This document shows, piece by piece, positions 6,967 through 15,371 of a DNA stretch of 46,257 bases; the stretch's first letter is position 1, and each line of letters opens with the position of its first letter. Under the pieces are notes generated by a model, which had not been told where the DNA came from, did not search any database, and worked only from the letters and a program-made list of their open reading frames with translations. This DNA is from an uncultured Bacillota bacterium. Lineage in GTDB: Bacteria; Bacillota; Clostridia; Oscillospirales; Oscillospiraceae. Made by a program: the position numbers and the translations under genes. Where the stretch lies: positions 1-46,257 of the forward strand of contig CAMTMZ010000018.1 of NCBI GenBank assembly GCA_947073765.1. Direction: 5' to 3'.

Positions 6967-9774
6967 TTACACAGCTGTAATTCTCATTTGTACAGAGAAC
7001 ATAATCTCTCTCTCCCCGCTCACACAGCAGCCAGACTCCACATCGCTGCCCCAGCTGTCAATGCCGCCCACACCCCGCATGGCGCCGCACACGGTTACTA
7101 CAGTGCGGACGGGGACAGGCAGTTCCCACCGGTGGGCGGCCTGTTCCAGCTGCTGGGGGGTGTAGGGGATGGCAGAGAAGGCGAAGGGACTGTCTCCCAT
7201 CTCCAGCGTCAGTTTGGCCCCGCTGGCCATGCACAGCACAGCGGCCCGGGTGTCCGCATGACACCCGCACTCTTGAGGTACCAGGTAGGCGGGGATGTGG
7301 GAAACCTCCCGATGCCAGCCGAAGACGCCCCCTTTTTTTCGGTCGGGATAGGTCTCGCCGGACAGGCCCAGCCACTCCACCCGTTCCACCGGCTCCGGTG
7401 TGGAGAAGCGCAGACCCAGCAGAGGCAGCCCGGGACGGTTCGGTGCGCCGTGGTAGTGAACGGACACAGTTATGCGGCCTGTGTTCTCCACTGTGTAAGT
7501 GACTTCCGTACACAGGCCGGGCACAGCGGGGGCGGTATAGCGAAAGCGGATGGCGGCCCGCTCCGGGCCTTCCTCCAGTAGTTCAATCTTTTCACATTTT
7601 TGCCAGCCGTCTGCCGCGGCCCAGATGGAGCTGTCCAGGGCAAACCCGTTTCCCAGGTCATTTTCCGTGGGGGCGCGCCAGTAGGCGGGGCGTGGGGGGC
7701 GCCACAGCCACTCCTGGCCCCCGCTGACCAGAGAGACCGGCCCTCCCTCTGAGTAGGAGAATAAAATCTCGAAGCTTTCCCCCTGTATACCCAAAGCGCC
7801 GTCCCCGTGGGTGATTCGAAGGGGATTTTTTTTGATCTTTGGGGCCGGCAGAGTTAGAACAGACTTCGCCCGCCGGTTGGCTTTGTCATGGGCCAGACGC
7901 TCTTGGGGAGAGGAATACCAGTACCGCACCTCCTGCATGGCGGGCTTTTCCGTGCCGTCGGCAAAGACGATACCGTTTCCGCTGAAGGCGTAGTCGGTCT
8001 GCCGCTCGCCAAAGTCTCCCCCGTAGCCCAGCACCCGGCGGCCATTGCAGTCGGTGTGCCATAGGGCCTGGTCCATATAGTCCCAAATGAAGCCCCCTTG
8101 ATACTGTGGGAACTCCTCTTCCAGGCGGATATAGCGCTCCATGCCGCCCAGGGAGTTGCCCATGTTGTGCATGTACTCACACAGGATAAAGGGCTTTTCC
8201 GGTTTGCTCTCCAGATAGTTGCGGATTTCCTCCGGCGGGGCGTACATCCGGCTCTCCACGTCGGAGATGCGGTCAAATTCCCGGCAGTGGAACACCCCCT
8301 CGTAGTGGACTAGCCGGCTGGGGTCGTTCTCCCGAAAAAATTCCGCCATAGCCAGAAGGTTCTCGCCGGCGTAGGACTCATTGCCGCAGGACCAAAACAG
8401 GATGGATACATGGTTTTTGTCCCGCTCAAACATAGACCGGGCCCGGTCCACCACGCAGTCCCGCCACGAACACAGACTCCCCGGCACATTCCAGGATGGC
8501 TCCACCTTCCCCAGTTTCTGCCAGGAGCCGTGGCTCTCCAGATTGGCCTCGTCCATCATGTAAATGCCGTTCTGGTCACACAGGTGGTACCACGCCGTCT
8601 GGTTGGGATAGTGACAGGTGCGGACCGCATTGATGTTGTTTCGGCGGAAGATCTCCATGGCGGTGTTCATATCCGCCAAGCCGATGGACCGGCCGGTATC
8701 CGGGTTCCACTCGTGGCGGTTAACGCCCTTGAGCATCAGCCGCTCACCGTTGAGGAGCATCAGGCCGTTTTTCAGCTCAAACCGGCGAAAGCCGATGTCA
8801 TAGGGGATCACCTCACAGACCCTGCCGTTCGCTCCAGCCAATGTCAGCGTCACCCGGTACAACTCCGGGTGGTGATGGTCCCAGGGACGGACATGTTTAA
8901 AGCGGAAGGGCTGGCTGCGCAGGTATTCGCCCTCGGCTGTCAGCTCCAGAGGGCCGTCAAACAGCGGCCCATCAGCGGGATGGGTCAGGCGCATATGGGC
9001 CGCGGCCCCCGCTGTCTCCCCCTCCAGCAACAGACGGACGGACAGCGTGCCGGTGGTGTTGTCCTCCTCCAGCCCTGCCTGGAACCACAGGTCCGCCAGG
9101 TGAGTACCGGGCTTGGCGTAAAGAAACACTGTCCGGAAGATGCCGGAGAACCGGAAAAAGTCCTGATCCTCAATCCAGGCGGCACTGGAGCGCTTATACA
9201 CCTCTACACACAGCCGGTTGCCTGTCTCTCGGATGTAAGGGGTCAGATCGAAGTCAGAGGGAGTGAAGCTGTCCTCAGCGTAGCCTACAAAGCAGCCGTT
9301 GAGCCAGACACAGCACGCCTGCTCCACCCCCTGTAAACTGATGCAGATCCGCTTCCCTAGAAGGCCGGGCTCCAGGTCAAACTCCCGGACATAGCTGCCC
9401 ACGGGATTGTCCTCCCAGTGGATCTCCGGGGGGCGCAGCTCCGCATGCCCATCCCAGGGGTAGAGCGTGTTGATATATTGGATCTGCCCATACCCCTGCA
9501 GCTCCATGTGACCAGGGACCTGGATGGTTCCGAAGCCGGAGTCATCAAAGTCCTCCTGCCAGAAGTCCGCCGGACGGTCCGCGGCCCGGGGACTCCAGGC
9601 AAAGCGCCACCTGCCGTCCAGAGACTGGCGCAGGGAGGTCGTGCCCTGTTTCAGTTCTTCAAAATCTGCATAGCACACATGGTCAGAGTGGGCGTTCAGG
9701 CGGTTTACCTGGAACACAGTTGGATCTGTCAGCCAGTTGAGATCAGCTCGCATGATCATCATTTCTCCTGCCAT
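6967..9774 (-). CDS. Glycoside hydrolase family 2 beta-galactosidase
   Basis: The 935-residue protein has the LacZ architecture: an N-terminal sugar-binding jelly roll, an Ig-like domain, a TIM barrel and a C-terminal beta-galactosidase small chain. The acid/base Glu lies in SCGNESYAG (about residue 466) and the nucleophile Glu in CEYMHNMGN (about 533). ICEYMHNMGNSLGG and GGFIWDYMDQAL are typical of LacZ-type enzymes. No signal peptide is seen, so it should act in the cytoplasm on imported lactose or mucin/oligosaccharide galactosides. It is about 90 residues shorter than the E. coli enzyme. Several ATGs cluster at the start; those at 9759 and 9753 lie better placed behind AGGAG than 9774. 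No sugar transporter is next to it. Confidence 0.93.
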   Translation of the reverse strand: MAGEMMIMRADLNWLTDPTVFQVNRLNAHSDHVCYADFEELKQGTTSLRQSLDGRWRFAWSPRAADRPADFWQEDFDDSGFGTIQVPGHMELQGYGQIQYINTLYPWDGHAELRPPEIHWEDNPVGSYVREFDLEPGLLGKRICISLQGVEQACCVWLNGCFVGYAEDSFTPSDFDLTPYIRETGNRLCVEVYKRSSAAWIEDQDFFRFSGIFRTVFLYAKPGTHLADLWFQAGLEEDNTTGTLSVRLLLEGETAGAAAHMRLTHPADGPLFDGPLELTAEGEYLRSQPFRFKHVRPWDHHHPELYRVTLTLAGANGRVCEVIPYDIGFRRFELKNGLMLLNGERLMLKGVNRHEWNPDTGRSIGLADMNTAMEIFRRNNINAVRTCHYPNQTAWYHLCDQNGIYMMDEANLESHGSWQKLGKVEPSWNVPGSLCSWRDCVVDRARSMFERDKNHVSILFWSCGNESYAGENLLAMAEFFRENDPSRLVHYEGVFHCREFDRISDVESRMYAPPEEIRNYLESKPEKPFILCEYMHNMGNSLGGMERYIRLEEEFPQYQGGFIWDYMDQALWHTDCNGRRVLGYGGDFGERQTDYAFSGNGIVFADGTEKPAMQEVRYWYSSPQERLAHDKANRRAKSVLTLPAPKIKKNPLRITHGDGALGIQGESFEILFSYSEGGPVSLVSGGQEWLWRPPRPAYWRAPTENDLGNGFALDSSIWAAADGWQKCEKIELLEEGPERAAIRFRYTAPAVPGLCTEVTYTVENTGRITVSVHYHGAPNRPGLPLLGLRFSTPEPVERVEWLGLSGETYPDRKKGGVFGWHREVSHIPAYLVPQECGCHADTRAAVLCMASGAKLTLEMGDSPFAFSAIPYTPQQLEQAAHRWELPVPVRTVVTVCGAMRGVGGIDSWGSDVESGCCVSGEREIMFSVQMRITAV

Positions 9775-9835
9775 ACTTGATAGTCCGGAATACCGGGCAG
9801 CGTTTTTATCGTGTTTTCTACAGAGCGGTCCCTAA

Positions 9836-10270
9836 TTAACTTATTTGACAGCCTTCACAGGAATCACAGGCAGGGAACTCTTTTGGGTCATAGGCAATTC
9901 CCTGCCGGTCGTAGTAGTCCTTCACCGCCGCTCGGATCGCCTCCTCTGCCAGCACGGAGCAGTGGAGCTTGTGGGCGGGCAGACCATCCAGCGCCTCGGC
10001 AACCGCTTTGTTGGTGAGCCGCAATACCTGTTCCAACGGCTTGCCCTTGATCAGTTCAGTAGCCATTGAACTGGACGCGATGGCGGAGCCGCAGCCAAAG
10101 GTCTCAAACTTTACGTCAGAGACAATACCGCCCTCAATTTTGAGGTAGATTTTCATAATATCTCCGCAGACGGCGTTGCCCACCTCGCCCACACCGTCCG
10201 CGTCCTCAATCACACCCACATTCCGGGGATTGCGGAAGTGATCCATTACCGTTTCACTATAAAGCGCCAC
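9836..10270 (-). CDS. iscU: Iron-sulfur cluster assembly scaffold IscU/NifU-like
   Basis: This 144-residue scaffold assembles Fe-S clusters with sulfur from the cysteine desulfurase encoded just upstream. The three ligand cysteines are present: C35 in AVCGD, C60 in FGCGS and C104 in LHCSVLAEE, with the conserved Asp at 37. Beyond the usual domain it carries a tail with C135, C138 and C141 (CDSCEGC), an extra CxxCxxC motif. The start is GTG behind GAAGG. It lies 18 bp after iscS, so they form an operon. I see no iscR, hscA/B or fdx alongside, which fits the minimal clostridial iscS-iscU arrangement. Confidence 0.94.
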   Translation of the reverse strand: MALYSETVMDHFRNPRNVGVIEDADGVGEVGNAVCGDIMKIYLKIEGGIVSDVKFETFGCGSAIASSSMATELIKGKPLEQVLRLTNKAVAEALDGLPAHKLHCSVLAEEAIRAAVKDYYDRQGIAYDPKEFPACDSCEGCQIS

Positions 10271-10288
10271 AACAAAACCTTCTTTCTT

Positions 10289-11473
10289 TTATAGAATAAA
10301 CTCTTTTTTGCCGCTGACTTTGTCTTTCCACAGCGGGGATATATTACGCAGATAACCCACAACTTCCGGGACAGCCTTCAAGATTGCGTCCACGTCAGCT
10401 TCGGTATTATCCTCGCAGAGAGACAACCGCAGGGATCCGTGGGCCACCTCGTGAGGCCGGCCAATGGCCAGCAGGACGTGGCTGGGATCCAGAGAACCGG
10501 AGGTGCAGGCGGACCCGGAGGAGGCGCAGATGCCCCGGTCATCCAGCAGCAGGAGCAGGCTCTCCCCCTCAATCCCCTCAAAGCAGAAGCTGACGCTGCC
10601 GGGGAGCCGGTTTATCGGGTCGCCGTTGAGGGCGGAGTGGGGAATCCGGGAGAGTCCCGCAATGAGAAGATCCCGCAGGACAGCCACCTTGGCGGCGTTT
10701 TCCTCCATGTGGGCGCAGGCATTTTCCAGCGCCGCCGCCATGCCCGCAATGGCCGGGACATTCTCTGTTCCGGCCCGCCTGCCCCGCTCCTGGGCGCCGC
10801 CCTCAATAAGATTAGCCAGCGGGATTCCCCGCCGGGCGTAAAGCGCGCCAATCCCTTTGGGGCCGTGGAATTTGTGGGCGGAGAGGGAGAGCATGTCGAT
10901 GTTCTGTGCTCCCACATCAATAGGCAGGTGGCCCGCCGCCTGCACCGCGTCGGTGTGGAAGAGGACGCCCCGTTCCCGGCACACCGCGCCGATCTCAGAG
11001 ATGGGCAGAACGGAGCCAATCTCGTTATTAGCGTACATGATGCTCACCAAAGCCGTGTCTTCCCGGATGGCCTCCTCCACCTGCCGGGCGGTAACGCTTC
11101 CCAGTGCTCCCACGGGGAGAAGTTCCACCTGGAAGCCCTCGGCCTCCAGCTTTTTCAGGGTATGCAGAACGGCGTGATGCTCAAAGGCAGTGGAGATGAT
11201 GTGCCGTTTGCCCTTTCGAGCCCCCAGTAAGGCGGCGGAGCGGATAGCCTGGTTGTCCGCCTCACTCCCCCCGGAGGTAAAGGTGATCTCCCGGGAAGAA
11301 GCTCCAATACAGACGGCAATTTGCTCCCGGGCGCTCTCCAGGGCCTCTTTCGCCCGTTGGCCCAAGCCGTATAGGCTGGAGGGGTTGCCCCAGTTTTTTT
11401 CCATACAGCGCAGCATGGCGTTGATGGAGGCCCCGCTCATTTTCGTAGTGGCCGCGTTGTCCGCGTAAATCAT
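10289..11473 (-). CDS. iscS: Cysteine desulfurase (NifS/IscS type)
   Basis: This PLP enzyme of 394 residues takes sulfur from cysteine and hands it to IscU. Landmarks are the N-terminal IYADNAATT, the PLP lysine in SAHKFHGPKG, and the catalytic-loop cysteine in SSGSACTSG. The start is the ATG at 11473 behind GGAAAGGATATTT. The frame stays open upstream to 11578, but a consensus promoter (-35 11606-11601, -10 11583-11578) places the transcript start inside that extension, so the longer form is unlikely. The leader of about 100 nt contains small stems. A LysR regulator is transcribed divergently from the same intergenic space. Confidence 0.95.
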   Translation of the reverse strand: MIYADNAATTKMSGASINAMLRCMEKNWGNPSSLYGLGQRAKEALESAREQIAVCIGASSREITFTSGGSEADNQAIRSAALLGARKGKRHIISTAFEHHAVLHTLKKLEAEGFQVELLPVGALGSVTARQVEEAIREDTALVSIMYANNEIGSVLPISEIGAVCRERGVLFHTDAVQAAGHLPIDVGAQNIDMLSLSAHKFHGPKGIGALYARRGIPLANLIEGGAQERGRRAGTENVPAIAGMAAALENACAHMEENAAKVAVLRDLLIAGLSRIPHSALNGDPINRLPGSVSFCFEGIEGESLLLLLDDRGICASSGSACTSGSLDPSHVLLAIGRPHEVAHGSLRLSLCEDNTEADVDAILKAVPEVVGYLRNISPLWKDKVSGKKEFIL

Positions 11474-11577
11474 AAATATCCTTTCCGAACGGAAGCGCGC
11501 CGACACGTTCACCGGCGTGTTCGCTCTATACCCAGTCCGCAAAAAGCGGCGTAGACAAATTTCCAGATGACGGTGCA

Positions 11578-11606
11578 AGTATATTCCGGAAAACCCACTT
11601 TGTCAA
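11578..11606 (-). promoter_or_regulatory. Promoter of iscS-iscU
   Basis: Read on the minus strand: TTGACA (11606-11601), a 17-bp spacer and TATACT (11583-11578). The near-consensus elements indicate strong transcription of iscSU unless repressed. Confidence 0.85.
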
Positions 11607-11622
11607 TAGGTATAAACCTGTT
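11605..11622. promoter_or_regulatory. Inverted repeat between the iscS and LysR promoters (candidate operator)
   Basis: AATAGGT-ATAA-ACCTGTT is a 7-bp inverted repeat with one mismatch. It overlaps the start of the iscS -35 box and ends 3 bp before the LysR -35 box, the usual place for an autoregulatory LysR site. Binding by the adjacent regulator is inferred. Confidence 0.5.
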
Positions 11623-11624
11623 TC

Positions 11625-11653
11625 TTGAAACCCCGGCTGCCTTGTGATATGAT
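11625..11653 (+). promoter_or_regulatory. Promoter of the LysR-family regulator
   Basis: TTGAAA (11625-11630), a 17-bp spacer and TATGAT (11648-11653). The gene starts 25 bp later behind AGGAGG. Confidence 0.8.
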
Positions 11654-11677
11654 GTGAATACATTAGGAGGGGTAGCC

Positions 11678-12577
11678 ATGACGCTCCAGCAGTTGAAATA
11701 TGTGATTGCCATTGCGGACAGCGGCTCCGTCAATTCCGCCGCTAAGAGTCTATACATCTCCCAGCCCAGCCTGTCCAGCGCGGTGAAGGAGCTGGAGGAG
11801 GAGACCGGCTTTGAGCTGTTCCGCCGGTCGAATCGGGGCGTGACAGTGACGGCGGAGGGGGAGGAATTTCTCAACTACGCCCGCCAGATCTGTGAGCAGT
11901 ACGCCCTGCTGGAGGGCCGCTTTGCAGCTGGGCGGTCCAAAAAGAAGTTTTCCGTCTCCACCCAGCACTATACCTTTGCCATCAACGCCTTTGTGGAGAT
12001 GGTTCGCAAGGTGGGAATGGAGGAGTATGAGTTCTCCATCCTGGAGACCCGGACCTATGAGTGTGTGGAGAATGTTCGGGACTATAAGAGCGAACTTGGC
12101 ATTTTATATCTGGACGATTTTAATGAGAAGTATCTCACCAAGCTTTTTGAGGAGAACAATTTGGAGTTTCACCCACTGCGGGACTGTTCCACCTGTGTCT
12201 ATCTCTGGGGGGAGCATCCCCTGGCTGGCTGTGGTCAGCTGACCATGGCTGACCTGGAGCCCTATCCCTGCATTGCCTTCGAAATTGGGAAACAGAACTC
12301 CCTGTTCCTGTCCGAGGAGGTGATGAGCACTTATCAATACCGGCAGCTGATCCGGGTCAGCGACCGGGCCACAGTACTCAATCTGCTGAAAGGGCTCAAT
12401 GGCTACACCCTGTGCTCCGGCATTATCTGCCGGCCTCTGAACGGCTCTGAATACACCACCATTCCCTTGGCAGAGGGGGGCGTCATGCACATTGGCTATA
12501 TCCAGCGCCGGGGCAGCCGGCTCAGCCGGCTGGGAGAGCTCTATCTCCAGGAGGTGCGCAAGTCCATCCTGCTGTGA
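11678..12577 (+). CDS. LysR-family transcriptional regulator
   Basis: This 299-residue protein begins with a typical LysR winged helix-turn-helix (residues about 1-60, containing SVNSAAKSLYISQPSLSSAV) followed by a substrate-binding effector domain. The ATG at 11678 is chosen for the AGGAGGGG site 6 nt upstream; the frame extends a few codons further without a ribosome site. It is divergent from iscSU and followed by metNIQ. A palindrome like the streptococcal MtaR/MetR box lies after it, so it is likely a regulator of methionine/cysteine supply, though the ligand is not known from the sequence. Confidence 0.92.
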   Translation: MTLQQLKYVIAIADSGSVNSAAKSLYISQPSLSSAVKELEEETGFELFRRSNRGVTVTAEGEEFLNYARQICEQYALLEGRFAAGRSKKKFSVSTQHYTFAINAFVEMVRKVGMEEYEFSILETRTYECVENVRDYKSELGILYLDDFNEKYLTKLFEENNLEFHPLRDCSTCVYLWGEHPLAGCGQLTMADLEPYPCIAFEIGKQNSLFLSEEVMSTYQYRQLIRVSDRATVLNLLKGLNGYTLCSGIICRPLNGSEYTTIPLAEGGVMHIGYIQRRGSRLSRLGELYLQEVRKSILL

Positions 12578-12587
12578 ATTCAATTTT

Positions 12588-12608
12588 GTTATAGCTTTAT
12601 TCTATAAC
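12588..12608. promoter_or_regulatory. Palindrome upstream of metNIQ, resembling a MET box
   Basis: GTTATAG and CTATAAC are perfect 7-bp arms around 7 bp. The inner 17 nt (12590-12606) have the form TATAG-N7-CTATA, matching the arms of the MtaR/MetR site described in streptococci (TATAGTTTSAAACTATA). Its position between the LysR gene and metN supports a role in control of methionine import. Confidence 0.55.
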
Positions 12609-12650
12609 CCGCCCCTGTTTTTGGGTATTAACACCTGGGGCGGGTTTTGT
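12606..12650 (+). terminator. Terminator-like hairpin between the LysR gene and metN
   Basis: AACCCGCCCC (12606-12615) pairs with GGGGCGGGTT (12637-12646), followed by TTGT. The 21-nt loop holds a small inner stem. It abuts the MET-box-like palindrome, so it could end the LysR transcript or attenuate read-through into metN. Confidence 0.65.
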
Positions 12651-12689
12651 GCTATCCTTTGGACACGCCAAAGGAAAAGAGGAGAGCGC

Positions 12690-13718
12690 ATGATTCGGTT
12701 GGAGCATGTCTCAAAACGGTTTGAGGCTGGAAAACATACGGTGGAGGCGGTAAAGGACGTCACCCTCCACATTGAACAAGGGAAGATAGCCGGAATCATC
12801 GGTTTTTCCGGGGCTGGTAAGTCTACCCTGGCCCGGTGCATCAATCTGCTGGAACGACCGACCGAAGGAAAGGTGATCGTGGGGGGTGCGGAGCTCACCG
12901 CGCTGAGCGAACGGCAGCTGCGGGAGAAACGAAAGAAAATCGGCATGATCTTCCAGCATTTTAATCTCTTCGCCTCCCGGACGGTATACGGCAATGTGGC
13001 CTACCCCCTAAAGGGAAAAAGCAAAAAGGAGATCGACCAGAAGGTCCGCTCCCTGCTAGAGCTGGTGGGGCTGGCGGACAAGGCGGAGGCCTATCCATCC
13101 CAGCTGTCCGGAGGCCAGAAGCAGCGGGTGGCCATCGCCAGAGCTCTGGCCAACGATCCGGAGGTTCTCCTCAGCGACGAGGCCACCAGCGCCCTGGACC
13201 CGGAGACCACCCGGTCCATTCTTCGGCTGCTGAAAGAGGTCAATCGCACCCTGGGTGTTACCATCGTGGTCATCACCCACGAGATGCAGGTCATTAAGGA
13301 AATCTGCGGCCAGGTGTACGTCATGGAGGGCGGTCAGGTTGTGGAGAGCGGGGACGTGTTCCAGGTGTTTGCCTCCCCCCGTCAGGCCGTCACCCGCAGG
13401 TTTGTAGACAGCACCTCCAGCCTCTCCCGCATCCGGGAGCTGCTAGACGACCCGGCCCGGCCCATTCAGCTGCATCCCGGCGACTGGCTGCTCCGGCTGA
13501 ACTACCTGGAGCGCAGCACCTCCGAGGCGCTGATCTCCACGCTGTCCCGACAGTTTGAGCTGGATATTAACATCCTGCTGGGCAGCATCGAGCTCATCGA
13601 CGGCAACCCACTGGGGGGACTGGTGGTCATCGCCGGGGGCGGACATGATAAAATAACCGCTGCGGCGGACTACTTATCCGAACGAAATGTACTGGTGGAG
13701 GTGATTTCCCATGGCTGA
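12690..13718 (+). CDS. metN: Methionine ABC transporter, ATP-binding protein
   Basis: The 342-residue ATPase energises methionine uptake. Walker A (GFSGAGKST), the ABC signature (LSGGQKQR), Walker B (VLLSDEATSALD) and the switch His (VITHEM) are all present. The last 80 or so residues form a NIL domain, the methionine-sensing C-terminus that inhibits transport when methionine is plentiful inside. The start ATG follows AGAGGAGAGCGC. The frame stays open upstream into the LysR gene, but nothing supports the longer form. It overlaps metI by 8 bp and is the first gene of metNIQ. Confidence 0.95.
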   Translation: MIRLEHVSKRFEAGKHTVEAVKDVTLHIEQGKIAGIIGFSGAGKSTLARCINLLERPTEGKVIVGGAELTALSERQLREKRKKIGMIFQHFNLFASRTVYGNVAYPLKGKSKKEIDQKVRSLLELVGLADKAEAYPSQLSGGQKQRVAIARALANDPEVLLSDEATSALDPETTRSILRLLKEVNRTLGVTIVVITHEMQVIKEICGQVYVMEGGQVVESGDVFQVFASPRQAVTRRFVDSTSSLSRIRELLDDPARPIQLHPGDWLLRLNYLERSTSEALISTLSRQFELDINILLGSIELIDGNPLGGLVVIAGGGHDKITAAADYLSERNVLVEVISHG

Positions 13719-14391
13719 CCTGCTGAATCAGATCATTCCCGATGTGGCTGCCCGCTCTGACCAGTTGTGGCGGGCCTTCTGGGAGACCATCCAGATGGTG
13801 GGTATCTCCGGAGTCATCTCTCTGGCGCTGGGGGTTCCTTTCGGGGTGCTTCTGTTCACCACCCGGGAGGGGGGGATTCTGCAAAACCGGCCGGTGAATT
13901 TTATACTGGGGAGGATCTGTGATTTCTTCCGCTCCATCCCCTTCATCCTGCTGGCTATGGTGCTGCTGGGCCTGAGCCGCCTGTTGGTGGGCACCGCTAT
14001 CGGCGTGCGGGGGGCCATTATCCCCCTGGTATTCGGCACGATTCCTTTCCTGGGGCGGCAGGTGGAAAGCGCCCTGGCGGAGGTCCCCGCGGGCCTCATT
14101 GAGGCGGCCCAGTCTATGGGCTCCTCCCCCTGGGAGATCATCCGCCGGGTCTACCTGAGAGAGGCGGTCCCCGGTATCACCCGGGGTGTGACCATCACCA
14201 TCGTCTCCCTCATCAATTTCACCGCCGTGGCCGGTACCATCGGCGCGGGCGGACTGGGAAACTTCGCGATTATGTATGGCCACAGCAAGCATCTTCCCCA
14301 GATTCTCTGGACGGTCATACTCATCATTGTCATTTTGGTGAGCGCCGTTCAGGCGGCGGGCAGCTATATCGCCAGAAAGGCGTCCCACTAA
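13711..14391 (+). CDS. metI: Methionine ABC transporter, permease protein
   Basis: This 226-residue membrane protein has about five hydrophobic segments and the BPD-transport EAA loop (EAAQSMGSSPWEI) that contacts MetN. Family residues around TAVAGTIGAGGLGNFA are typical of MetI. The ATG lies behind GGAGGTGATTTCCC and inside the end of metN, indicating translational coupling. It forms the membrane channel for MetQ-delivered methionine. Confidence 0.95.
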   Translation: MADLLNQIIPDVAARSDQLWRAFWETIQMVGISGVISLALGVPFGVLLFTTREGGILQNRPVNFILGRICDFFRSIPFILLAMVLLGLSRLLVGTAIGVRGAIIPLVFGTIPFLGRQVESALAEVPAGLIEAAQSMGSSPWEIIRRVYLREAVPGITRGVTITIVSLINFTAVAGTIGAGGLGNFAIMYGHSKHLPQILWTVILIIVILVSAVQAAGSYIARKASH

Positions 14392-14458
14392 ATTGTCTGT
14401 TTTCCCATCTTCGAACCGGGATAATGGAATATTTGCCCTATTAAAGGAGGAACTTAAT

Positions 14459-15313
14459 ATGAAAAAGAAGAACGTACTTTCTCTTGCGCTGTCTGCGGCC
14501 CTGGCCCTGTCTCTGGCCGCCTGCGGCGGGAACGGCGGCAGCTCCAGCCCCGTCTCCGGCTCTCCCGCCAGCAGCTCCAGCGGCGAGTCCATCGTGGTTA
14601 AGGTGGGCGTGGTGGGAGCCAATAACCAGCAGTGGGACACCGTGAACGAGCTGCTGGCTAAGGAGAACATCAAGGTGGAGCTTGTGGAATTTGCCGAGTA
14701 CAAGCTGCCCAACAACGCCCTGGATGCCGGGGAAATCGACTTGAACGCCTTCCAGCACAAGGCCTACCTCCAGAAGGAAATTGACGACCTGGGTTATGAC
14801 GTGGCTGTTCTGGGCGATACCATTGTGGCTCCCCTGTCTCTATACTCCAACAAAATTACCGACGTCAACCAGCTGAAAGAGGGGGACAAGATCGCCGTCC
14901 CCAGCGACCCCACCAACGAGGGACGGTGCTTCAAGATTCTGGAGTCCGCTGGACTGCTGGAGGTGGATCCCGCCGCCGGGTACATGCCTGAGCTGAAGGA
15001 TATCACCGCCAATCCTCTGAAGCTGGAATTTATAGAGGTGGAGGCCGCCAACACAGCCAGCCTCCTGCCCGATGTGGCCGCTGCCTTTGTCAACGGGGCC
15101 CACGCGATCGACAACGGCCTGAAAATTGATGAGGCCGTCTACACCGAGCAGGTCCAGCCCGGCTCTGACAACCCCTACATCAATATCATCGCCTGCCGTG
15201 CCGGTGACCTGGACGACGAGGTCTACAAGAAGGTATTGGCCGCCTACCAGTCTGAGGAGACCGCCCAGGCTATCCGTGAGATCTATCAGGGCACCTATAT
15301 CCCGGCGTTTTAA
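14459..15313 (+). CDS. metQ: Methionine-binding lipoprotein
   Basis: The 284-residue precursor has a lipoprotein signal: charged MKKK, a hydrophobic stretch and the lipobox LAAC with Cys22 as the lipidated residue, followed by a Gly/Ser-rich spacer. The mature part is a NlpA/MetQ substrate-binding domain (KVGVVGANNQQWD, ELVEFAEYKLPNNAL, DLNAFQHKAYL). It is tethered outside the membrane and feeds MetI/MetN. The start behind AAAGGAGGAACTTAAT is chosen over an upstream GTG-type extension. A hairpin follows the stop. Confidence 0.95.
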   Translation: MKKKNVLSLALSAALALSLAACGGNGGSSSPVSGSPASSSSGESIVVKVGVVGANNQQWDTVNELLAKENIKVELVEFAEYKLPNNALDAGEIDLNAFQHKAYLQKEIDDLGYDVAVLGDTIVAPLSLYSNKITDVNQLKEGDKIAVPSDPTNEGRCFKILESAGLLEVDPAAGYMPELKDITANPLKLEFIEVEAANTASLLPDVAAAFVNGAHAIDNGLKIDEAVYTEQVQPGSDNPYINIIACRAGDLDDEVYKKVLAAYQSEETAQAIREIYQGTYIPAF

Positions 15314-15317
15314 CGCT

Positions 15318-15345
15318 GTTCCCGCCCCTTCTCGGGGGCGGGGAC
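15318..15345 (+). other. Intercistronic GC-rich hairpin after metQ
   Basis: Arms 15318-15328 and 15335-15345 pair over 11 bp with one wobble. No T tract follows, so it probably stabilises the metNIQ message or reduces read-through rather than stopping transcription. Confidence 0.6.
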
Positions 15346-15371
15346 AAATTATAATCTTGAGGTGAATCAAT

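Noticed and set aside
11474-11578. N-terminally extended cysteine desulfurase starting at 11578
   Set aside because: The -10 box covers 11583-11578, so that codon would precede the transcript start; the extension has no similarity to the family.
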